The notes beneath the pieces were generated by a model, which ran no database searches, was not told the DNA's origin, and worked only from the letters and a program-made list of their open reading frames with translations. The translations under genes were made by a program, and so were the position numbers. Shown in pieces: positions 11,301 through 23,344 of a stretch of DNA of 64,000 nucleotides (position 1 is its first letter; the number at the start of each line of letters is the position of its first letter). Source of the stretch: Pempheris klunzingeri (taxonomy: Eukaryota > Chordata > Actinopteri > Acropomatiformes > Pempheridae); contig NC_092027.1 of the NCBI RefSeq assembly GCF_042242105.1, positions 14,964,721 to 15,028,720 of the forward strand, given 5' to 3'.

Positions 11301-14300
11301 CTGTCAGAGACTGGAGCGGTACATGTCGATAGCCTGGTTGAAGACACTCCAGAGGGATAGTATACTGACCTGTGGTAGTGGGGAGATCATAAATTATTTA
11401 TAATATAAAGAATATGAAAATCTATGTGGTGACAACATCTTAACACTCTTGTACAAACCCACACACTGACCTATGAACTCATCCCCTATGAAGTCGTCAT
11501 CCAGCACCACAAAGCGAACCAAGGTGAGCTCCGGCAGGTTGATCTGGAACTCAAAGCTCTCATCGAAGATGGGGTTGTCGCCATTCTGGGTCACCGTCCT
11601 GGTGCGGCGCTCTGTGCAGTCAGCTGGGATGCCGTGGATCTCGACATACACGTAGGGGTCCACCACATCTCCTTTGGCCCCCGATCCCCTCGGCTTGGGC
11701 AGGTTTTGGCCGCTTATCAGCTGGGAGAAGGATCAACACAAAGGCCGATATATTCACTCATTGATGATTTTAATGAATCAAGAGGATACACTTCCATTTC
11801 ACTTTGTAGTTTTGGCCATTGTCTTTATCAGTTATTGTGATATTGTGCTGCCCCAAATAATCACTGAAATCTACAAACTGGATGATATTACTACAAGGTA
11901 AGAAATTATCTGCTAGATGATCAGACCGGTTGCAAACAACCCACCAGTTTATCTAAACAACTTCATTTAGAGATTAAACTGAAAGTGAGTGCAACTGAAA
12001 TGTAATTTCACTGTTATAAATAAGCCTGGCGAACCTGGTGGTTTGTTTAAAACCTGTGTTATCGTCTGACTTCTTTTTAGCCATGTTTCCACATTCCCAG
12101 TTGTTATTATTACACAAGGGAATTATGGCCAAAAATACAAATTTAGATCCAATTCCTTTGCATGAAATTAGCATGTATGACACATTTGTTGTGGCATACG
12201 TATAAGTCCACCACACCTTCACATGGAGCAGCTGTGGAGACACACCAGGCACCGTGTCTCTGGTGTCGGCACTGAAATAGGACACCTCTTGCCGCATGAT
12301 GGCTGGCCGCAAAACGTAACCACAGCCCCCGTTCTGCCGGAACCAAGCTGTGTTCAGGTCCATCATCAGTCCTGCAGTCTGAAAATTCATAGACACAATC
12401 TGGCAGCCACACTTCCACAGGTCCTGAGGGTTCATGTTGCTTGAGTCAATACGCATGGGGCTGGGGTACACCCGCGACAGGAAATGCTTGTTGTGGTTGA
12501 CAAAGTCGCCAGGGCTCTCGCCAGCGAGATGCACAGCCAGAGACTCGTGAAAGGAACACAGTTCCCAAGGGTTTTGCCTGTCGGATGACGTTTGAAAGTC
12601 AATGAAGCAGATTGAGCAGCAAAGAGTTACCAGGTCAGAGAGCTCCTTCAAGAGTTGGAAATGTTTGGGAGGAAGATGAAGAGGATTAGACTGAGTGACA
12701 GCTGTGAAAGAAACACTTTTCTGCACCACGTCCTTCTCATTTCCTCCAGACGCTGCCCCTACACAGTTAGCTGCTTTCATCCTTTGACACATCTCTGCCC
12801 CCTCGTCCTCCTCACTTACCTCCCCATCTTCCCCATCAGTACCTGGCCCCAACTTTTTACCCTTTAGCAGAATTCGATGCCTTAGGTCATGAGGCGATGG
12901 TAGGTATGGCTGCCCCTCATCTGGGGGATCTGTATATAACTTCTCCCCTAGAATCCTAACCAGATGTTGCAACATCACTTTCTGTTGTCGAAGTGAACAG
13001 TGGTTCTCAATGCATACAATTAATGGATACTCCGACGCCACAAATGCAAACCTTCCAATTGCTTCTAACACACAGCGCAGGGCCAGTGGTGGGGAGAGGG
13101 TGTGTCCAGTGCACACCACCGGCTCCTCATCAGGGCCGTCCCAAACGTCCACCTCCACACATCGGCAACCCATCTTGAGGGCACGGATGAAGCCAGAGAT
13201 GTCAGACGGACCTCGAAACTGGTCCTCGATGAGGTAGGTGTTGTGGGAGGAGTTGATGTAGTAGTGAGACAAAGGCTGGTACATGTCCTGGCACACGATG
13301 TCATGCTCCCTGTCGAAGAGGTGGCACTCTGCCGAAGTGAGGTAGCTGGTGAAGCCATCCAGCGACAGGTAACCCTGCTGCCGGCCCTCCTCCGATGGCT
13401 CGTGGGACTGGATGAGCTTCAGGCTGGTCTCCTCACTCACCTGGATGACACAGTGACAGAACGGGAAAAAGGAAGGTGAAAATGGAAAAGGTTGTGATGA
13501 CGTACAACAGGAAGGCTGGAATTGCATATTTGAGTGTTGGCCTGACTTGTTTTCTGCCATTTGTTGTGTGATTAATTTGTGTTACCCACTTGAGCCATGC
13601 CCTGCTCAGCCTCCAGGAACCTCATCAGGTCTTTGGTGTCCAAGAACTCCTTGTTGCTAGAGAACTGCACCAACAGAAAGTAGATCTCCGGACGTGTGCA
13701 AAAGTCATGGAAGACCTCAATGAATTCCTGCTTGGTGACTCGCTCATTTCCCAGTCTTTTGTTTGCGCTGCTGTCTTTCAGTCCAGACACATTATCTAGA
13801 CTAATTCCACACGTTTTCTCCCTAACTCTTTGAAGCTCTTTAAACCTGTGCTCCACTTTGCCGCCGCTCACTCCAGGGTTCACACTCTGTATTAACTTGA
13901 TGGCTGACTGCAAGCGGATCCCTTCATCAACGTCTTCCTGTCTGTCCGAATCGGCAGCGGAGGAGAACAATTGCTCCAGCCAGACAAGGCGAAGACTGTC
14001 CTGACTGCTGGAGAGCATGTCGAGAGCATGCTTCCCGTACTGCATCAGATACCTTGAGGAAGATGGGAGAAGAATTGACAAGGTGCAACGGGACAGAATA
14101 TTTTCCCTACATTACTGAGTCACAAACATTTTCATTTTCATCTCACGCATTTCGTTGACACATAAAATACAATCACTGCAGCAGAAGAATCAGTTCAAAG
14201 TCAAGACACATTTACATTCATAGTCCTTCATCACAAGCACGTCTCAAAGGACTATACAAACAAATCAGCCCTCCAAGCTTTCAATCAATAGGGGAGAAAA

Positions 14301-17300
14301 AGCAAAACCTATTATACAGGATATCATGCTGAAGTGATATAAAACACATACCAATGAGCTGAATCCACAAAATATGCGAGAAAACCATTATTATAAACCA
14401 TTATGCAATGTTTAGGTATCTGATAAGCCTACAGATTCATGGATGAGTTACTTAAACTGGACTTCATATTTCATTATCTCACCAATACCAGAAGTAGCAC
14501 AACCTAACAAATGCAGCCCCCTATGATGTTTTAATGCTGAACTGTTTTCAGTCCACCTGCTAAAACACTGGTGAAAATACAATATTTCCCCCATTTCAAG
14601 CAATTTTTACCGCTTTGGGCAAGTTTAAGAACTAGTTTCTTGGTATATTTGCTGTTTCGCAGACAGCTGACATTCAGCTAACTATTGGTAGGAGCTATGT
14701 GCACTAAAGGTATCACAAAAGTTCTGATTGACAACGAGGGTGATTAATTAATGATAACATTTTAATTTGTAGGTGAACTCGTCCTTCCTATCAAATCACC
14801 AAAACTACAACAACAGCTAGGCCTTGAATGCTTTATATATGAGAGAAGGAAATTCCTGAAAGCTGACTGTTAGCCATTTTATTTCCTTGTACTTACTGTA
14901 TTATACACTAGCACTTACACTGGCTGTAATGTAGTGCTGGTGAAACAAGGAGCTCTGAAAATCAAAAGATTCTTTACCAAGAAAAATGTGTGTGTTTCCA
15001 CTACACAACACAATTTTCAGGTGTACGGTGCGAGACCTCTCCTGGTTGTGTCGTACCTTAGGCCAGTCACCCAAATGTTAGCCACTTCAGCAGAGTTGGC
15101 CACCAGGTCCAAGCTTTCATACATCTCCCCATAGATGATGGAAAATGCACAGTCCTCTGAAATCTGCTCATAAACGCCGCTGGTGCGGAAGGTTTCTGTG
15201 TTACGACCTGTCCGTACCTAAAATTTGAGACCACAAGAGATGCAAGAACCTACATGAGATACAATTAAAGGAAATCAACTGTTGTCTTCCATATGTCTCA
15301 GGGTTGTAAATATTTCCTTTGCCTTTAGTCTAAAAATGTCAGTGAGGTCATCCATGCAGGGTTGATATACACAGCTGTCTCTCTGTACACTGACCTCTCG
15401 TATAGAGGCGAGAGAGATGCGGGCTTTGTCTGAATCCTTCTTGGATGGCTCCCAGCACAGAGCCTGAAGGCCTGCGTCCAGCAGGTAGTAACGCTGGTAG
15501 ACACGTGAGTTGGTTCGGACTTTCTTCAGCTCACTCCCTTCAACCTAGAAGCAAGATATGGATGACGGTGTCAGACCTTCAGTGCAGAGCTCACTCCATC
15601 AACCACTTCTGATCAAGCTCTCATGAGTGTCTGACAGACTCAAAGGCCTGTGATCTCCCAGAAACCCTTGATGCATGCACATTAAATATTTCATGTATAA
15701 CATTCATTCATTCATATTCATGTAAAACATATATTTAATGTCAAGGGTCACACTGAAGCTGCCCCACCATGGAGTGGATACAGTCTGCAGCGCTGCTGAT
15801 CTTCTTCTCCGACAAGCTGCTGCTGAAGGACACAGTCTTCTTCCTTTCTCGACCGGCACGTGACCCATCCTGATGAGGAGGGAGGGAGGGAAGGATGAAA
15901 GGATGTTGAAGATGAAGAGAGGAGGAGGAGGGAGGGGTTGTAACAAGAAGGAGATAAATTAGTTGAAAGAGAGACAGTAAGCCCTCTTTCGAGTATTCTT
16001 TCCATGGGCATGGCAAACATTTTTTCCCATCCAGAATGGATCTCATGGGATTAAAAGGCATATCAGTTTATATAACCATACATAAATAGAGATTATTTGG
16101 TCTACCACATAGAGCCTCCTCCTCCTAATCTGTTATTGTTTTTTCCTGATGCTAAAAGCCTTTGCTTGCCCTTGCCCTTCACCATTACACCATTAATCAT
16201 ACCTGACTAGACAGAGGCAGCAGGCTGCAGCATTCTAATTCTGCCCCTCCGCAACGACACCGGCAGACTCAATCAGTTTATCTGAGCTCACCATCACAGC
16301 TCATCCATCTGATTTATTGACCGATCAGATTTCACCCCCACAGAGAACCTTATACTAACAGATAAGAGCATATATGTGGGCGAAGTTATTCAATTATGGA
16401 TATATTATAGTCCTGATAGAATCCAATTAAATGCTTAATTGAAGCTAATCTAAGGCAGGATAGCAGGATAACATGATTGTAGTTGATTTAATCCAAAGTA
16501 GAGTGATTGAAGACCCAAACAGACACAGACTGAACATACTGCTGTCTGACTTACCTGCTACATATATCACAAGCACGGATGCAAAACAGTAAAAGACAAA
16601 ACACAAAATATAATAAAAGTTAAAACTTTAAAATCAAAATGTAATTCTGCTTTACGCACTCTAGTAAGATTCTGATTTTCTCTATGAGAATTGCTTTTAA
16701 ATTGTGAAGATTAGAGTTATTTTCATTATCGATCTGCTGATTATTTCCTTGATCAATCAAGTAATTGTTTGATCTAGAAGATGTCAGAAAATAGTGAAAA
16801 ATGCCCATCACAGTTTACTAGAGCCCACAGTGATAAAAATAACTTTTTTCAGTCTGACCAACAGTCCAAACCTCAAACATTTTCAGTTTGCTATGTAAGA
16901 CAAGGATCCTCATGTTGGAGAGCCTGGAAAGAGCAAACGTTTGGAAATTTGGAAATGACTTAAAGGATGAATCACATTCACTTTCATTTTTTTGAATTAA
17001 TTGTTTGAAAAATTGAATTGAAGTATTGAAATATATAAAACTTATAATGCAAACTTAAAGAATGCAAAACTGATGTGAGCTGCTTTGAAATAGTGAATAA
17101 ATCAATGCAACATTTACAAAAGTAAAAAGCACATATTTTCACTGGAAGATCAAATCCAGCCATCTCAGTTGCAAAAAAATAAATAGAGCTCATATCTTTA
17201 TCTCTCAACTGTTTTGGAGTATTTGGTTTGTCCAATTGATCACCAGTGGGCGGCGAATAGTGATTGGTGACTGATTAATCTCAACTCATCAGCATTATTC

Positions 17301-19121
17301 TGATTCCATTCAACTAAAAGTTCACATGAACCTGAGGAACACTAACGTCTTTTATTAGAAAAAAGAAGAGGGAACGCTTGAAAGAAATCTTGCGGACATG
17401 AAAGCTAACAAGAGATAAGAAAGAGAGAGAAAGAGAAAAGACAAGAAAAGACTGTGTTTCATCTAAAGAATATGAATGAACACGTGAAAGAGGAGAAGCA
17501 TAATTCACAGAGGATGAAAAGGTTTCCCTCAGAGGGAAGGGAGGCGTCTAACCATCACAAATCCTCATAGAATTGCCTCATTAGGATGAAGAGGTGTTTC
17601 CAATGGCAACAAGTTTTTTGAGTCACTGTGGTGAGGGAGGGTGGCAGGCGGTGCTCTAAAAATACCCCTGGTGCCTCTGGGCATGATAGAAGGAGTGAAA
17701 GGGTGGGACAAAGCCATAGACCCACCTTCCAATATTACTCTGAAAAGTACAGGAAGAGAAAGTGAAAGGAAGAGCTCTGACAGACAGTTTGAGCCTCAAA
17801 ACGACGTTAGGCAGCAGGCGATCTAGTAAGAAAATTAACATGGACTTGTAATCAGTGGTGCAAAGTAAATGAGTGCATTTACTCAAGTACAATTACTGTA
17901 CTGTATTACCACTACCGTTTTGTGGAAATTGTACTTTACTTGATACTCATGTTTAATTATTGTTAGAGGCCTGAAGAAGTAAAAATCTCCATTATTTCAC
18001 AAAAAAGCAAAGCAAAGAGAATAATACAAAAACTGAAAACGCATTTTTTTGTATGAGAATTTTGTTTTTCTTCTATAAAGTAGTTAAAAGTAGCTCCACC
18101 TTCACAAGCTACAACAGTGAAATGCTAGTCAGTGCGCTGATGCAAGTATTAACGTACATTTAACTGATATTACTTCTACTTTTACTAAAAAACTATTTTA
18201 AATGCATGCCTTTTACGCGTAAGTGTGAGTGTTTTTTGCATTCTGGTACTAGTACGTCACTTTGTTCACTATTGCTTGAAATTGAGCTAATTGATTTTTG
18301 TGTTCTCATTAAAAAAGAACAAAAAACTCCCCCCTCTGGAGTACTTCAGCGCTTCTTTCTCTTTCTCCCTAAATGTTTTAGTGTTTTGACAACACCAAAT
18401 GTCTTCTGAAAGCTCGTGGGAAATTCCCCATTGACGCAGAATGAGGTGTAGAGCCAACACTTATTGACTTAACTCGCGAATACAGGCACATGCACGTTTA
18501 CACACAAGTGTACAGTGACATCTCTATCATTCACACTCTCTCTTTCCTTTCATGCATCCTGGTGACAGGCGCCGGAGATGAATGTTGCTCTAAATCTATC
18601 TCTCTCTCTCTCTCTCTCTCTGAAATGAGTGGTAATGGTCCCTGTGTGACTACATCTGCACCAATTGCTGTGCACAGTTAGGGGGTCCCACATAAATAAC
18701 ACACCTGCACAGACATTTGTGTGCGCATGACCAGTAACAAACATGTCATGCCTGATAAATAGACAAGCAATGGACAGAAATCATATTGAAGCAATGGATG
18801 CCTTCCTTTAAAATTTAATGAGCCCCTTACTGTTTGGTGTGTACCTGTCACAAGCTGTGTTTGAAGCGGGGGAAACACCAGGATTCTCCAAGACGCCTGT
18901 TCAACAGTTTGGATTAAATTATCTCATGTGTGCTGAGGCTGTCCTGCAGATTCACGTCTGTTCAAACACACAACCACTGACGTCACTGTAGGCTCTGAAT
19001 AAATTTCCCAGACCAGATAAAACTAGAGGACACAAATTAACCTGCAAGTAGATAAACGGCTGAATAAAATACAAAAGGTAAAAGTATTGATTTTTCTTAA
19101 AAAAGGCACACGTTATCTAAC

Positions 19122-19152
<31 letters not shown>

Positions 19153-22100
19153 CAAAACAAAACAAGTTCAGCCTCCAGATATTCGGTTTCCATTTTACTT
19201 CATCTCTGGTAGGACATACTGTTTGCCTCCATCACAAAGAATTTTGTTTTTCTCACAGAGTGCAAGATGAGTCTCAAAAACCACCACTGTGCCTCAAAAC
19301 AGGAAGCTGCCTGTCAGCCAGTCACAGAGAGCTTCCTGTGGCTCCACTGAGAGTGAAGTGACAACACAGAGCCAAGAAAGAAAGAAAGAAAGAAAGACAG
19401 AAAGAAAGGGCAGATGTCAGTGCGAAAACCTCATGTCACCTACTTCCTGATACAGGAATCAGGAAGATTAGATGTGATAAACATTGAGACCACGACATCC
19501 CTTTTAATTGCCTCATTTTCAACAGTAGAAAAGTAGAATTACCGCCTCATGGATGTACACCTCCACAAACCCAGTTCAACCAAATGAGAAACAAATGAGA
19601 AACCAGAAAAGTGTTTTTGCAGAACATTACGATGCCATAGTGAAGATGACCTTTGACCGTTTGTATAGAAAATGTCATCACTTCCTCTTTTCATCATATT
19701 AGATGTTTGTGTGAAATTTTATCATAACTAGCGCCCAAAGTTTTGAGTTATGGCGAAAAACTTTTTTTGTGAGGTCACGTGACCTTTGACCTTTGACTAT
19801 CAAAATATAATCAGTTCACCTTTGACTCTGACTGTTCATGCCTATTATGTTTATGTTTATATCTTTGAAGTACATATCCAGGGAAACGTTGCCAATGGGG
19901 GTCATGTTAAAGTTCGCCTGATGAATTTGATTTGAAAAATTCATCTTTTGCTCTGTTTTCATCTCCAGGAAAATACATCTTTTTAGCTGCTAAAAGTTCA
20001 CCAGCTAGTTGCTAACTTTAATCTTTTTAACGTTTAGAGCTGGGAACGTAGTGAAACCAGTGGGATAGTGTGTAGATTCAGGCGATAATTCTCTGTGTGT
20101 TTGGTCTGTGTGTCTAGTGAGTGACCCATTTTACATTACACAGAGACATTTGATCCATTGTTAATAGCAAAATATTGATTATAGCAGCTTTAATCATCAA
20201 GCCATGTCATGCCCAAAAACATCTACACATCAATTAGAATATAAGGGTTTTACAAGTGTTTTTTTCATGTGCCAGTTTTTATCTGATTGAAATACATGAA
20301 AGATTACCGTGAATAAATTTGGAAAATGAATCACTACAATGAGATTACTGATGTTCCTGATAGGACATCTAGACTGATTGAACTGTACAGACAGATGGAC
20401 AGATGTGGGGACGGATGAAGGGTGAGAGAAATGGAGGAGACTATGTGGCAGAACAGATTATGTGCAGCCATCAGAGATGGACCCACAAGATGACAGACAG
20501 GCATCACAAAAAGTTGAAAATTGTGAAGAGCACATAGATAAAAAGGTTGGAGAGGAATAAATAAAGAAGGCCTTTTGCAGATTATGGTCTGTCTTTTTCT
20601 CTGCACTTGGTATTCACCTTCAGGCACCAGCGTGGCCTTGTGCCTTCATTAGCCAGCTTATATGCATGCACAGTATGATGTATGGGAGCTTGTGTTTATA
20701 TGAATGCAACAAGCCCGTGTGTAATTACAACATCTCAGAGTCAGCAGTATGAAGATGTAGGTCATTAGTGGGCGTTGCATTTGATCCGCTAATTAAGACA
20801 AATAGAAAAACCAAGAAAGAGCGATGGTTGTTAGGTGAGACAAAATAAAGAATGGAGGACTTAAAATTGATGGGGAGTCTTTCCAGTGGCCTCGTGTGTT
20901 TGGTGGCAGATGACGGATGATGAATGGCATAGTTTATTCCAGTGCCTCTCACCCTGGAGACACACCACTGGGGCGGGTGGGGGTTGGGGGGGTTAGGAGA
21001 TGATTTACTGGGAATCATGAAATGATGTATGAAATTTGAAAGAAAGGCCCTCAAAAACAAAGCTTCTAAATTCATAACTACTGTGAGTTTGAGAGCCATT
21101 ACTTCAGTTGAACACACACATCAGGGCATCTGCAGCCACCAGTATGTGTGTGTTTAGTTCTTATTACCACAGGATACCATGGCTACAGAATAATCTATTC
21201 TGATTGGCTGGCAGGTGTCCATTAAAACCATATATGAGAACAAAGCTCCAGTTAACCTCTTGTTCACCACTCTGATTCACTACACAAGGTATAGGTTATC
21301 ACACTGCAGGTAGCCATAGCAACAATATTCATGCTTCATTATTTGCACCAGTTAGCGTACCTGTTATTAGCTGCCCCAATCAGGACATCCTGCATTATCG
21401 CCTACACATCACAAAGTGTTTAATGATCACACAATCTGTGTCTTTGTGTGCGCTTGGTGGGGGCTGCACATGCGTGTGACCACTGTAGACGGCAGGCCAT
21501 TAAGGTTAAATAGGACACAGGAAGCTCGATGTGGTCGGGTCTTCTGTCAGCGGCTCAATGGATGGGAATAACATTCAGCAAGAAAATGTGGTGAGCATTC
21601 ACAGTAACTCAACTGCTCAGTGTGACGATAAACCCCTACCCTTGTGGCAAGAAGAGCAGCAGATGCTCTTTTACCCTTCAAACCTTTGAAGTCCCATGGG
21701 TGCACTTACACACGAACACACACACAATCAAACGCACGCACCACACAAAATGAAACAAGTAAAAGGTTGACTTGAAAAGGTCATCTTGTCTGAGAGCAAA
21801 GCACGATTACGGCTGACAAACGTTCACAGGTGAATTTTCGGAAGACTGGAGGACCACTAAGACCAAGAACATGTGGTTGGAGCCTTGAGTACGACATCAA
21901 CATAGCGAGCGAGAGAGCGAGCGAGCAGGGTTTTCACACACCTCAGTGTTGACTTTGATGAGGCTCGCTAACAGTTGCAAACTCAGACACCCATGCACAC
22001 ACGCATATATCTCTGCACAGCTCTACATACGCATGGCTTGGGCGTGTATTATGAATGCAGAGCGTATGTGTGGAGCAACTCAATCACCAGAGTAGCTGTG

Positions 22101-22885
22101 GCTCCATCACAATCAGTGAGAAAGTTCATCCACTCCCCATGCTGTGCTCAGCCATGCTTATGCAGGCTAAAGTGGCTTAGAGCAGGCTAAAGATGTTGAT
22201 TTGAACTGCATGAGGGGCTCAGGGCAGCTCTGACTCAAACTACCCTCCCCAGCTGCGTGCTATAATGCCTCTGGCTAGTGCTGCTCCCTCAGTCTGTAAA
22301 AACACACACAAAGACATGCAAAATGCATAAATAAACTGAAATACTCATGTGTGTGTGTGTTTTTTTTTAAAAAAGAAAAATTTAATGAAAAAGATCGATA
22401 CTGCTCTCATATCTGTTGTTAAATGATGCTGGATCCAGGAGAAGGTTATCTTAGCTTAACATAAGGACTGGAATCTGGGGAAACAGCTACCCTGGCTGCC
22501 ACTACACTTTGGTTTTGTAGAACTGAAACAAACAAGATATTGTGTGTTAATTAATGAGCTTCAGAGGTGCCGAGAGGACAGTTTTATAACCTTTGGACAG
22601 AGCCAGGCTAGCTATGTCCCTCTCCAGTCTTTATGCTAAGCTAAGCTAACTGTCTCCTCCCCGCTCCAGCATCATATTGTCATATATTTCCCAAAATGTG
22701 GAACTAACCCGTTTTCAGAGACGTTGAAGTACTACAGTTTTCTGTATGAGTTAAGACCATTCTTGGCTTACAGAGCCCATTAAAACCCCTGTGGATTATA
22801 TAATAATTCCTTGTTTTTCTTGGTTAATGAAAAGCTGAGATTTTGGAATTATGTGGTTTTCACAAGAAATCTGACCATATTCGCA

Positions 22886-22931
<46 letters not shown>

Positions 22932-23299
22932 TGCAAACCATGTATTTCTGTGTGACTTATGGTGTATGTTCGCATGAGTAATGAGAGAACGGGAAAGCTG
23001 ATATTTGTTGTGCCTGGCTGTGTTTTACTAGAAGGCAGATCTGTGCAAGCGTGTGTGTGTGTGTGTGTGTGTGGCTGAATATGTGTGTGTTTGAAGCTAA
23101 GAGAAAGACGAAGAGAGCACCTGATGGTTATCTACATCGAGATGAACTTGAAACAGACACAATCTGAGTGGGCACCTGATTCTGCATCTCCTTCACGCAC
23201 AAGGGAGCGAGACAGACTAAATGGGAGGACAGCAGAGTACATACTGATGAAATACAATTAAGGGTACTCTCATTACCTCAGCCGAGGAGAATAGAAGCA

Positions 23300-23344
<45 letters not shown>

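Noticed and set aside
20725..21117. Minus-strand 130-codon frame
   Set aside because: In plcl2 intron 1, no homology that I can see and no splice context.
21160..21330. Possible interspersed repeat around 'attctgattggctggcaggt'
   Set aside because: It resembles a fish repeat I vaguely recognise, but I could not define ends or a second copy.
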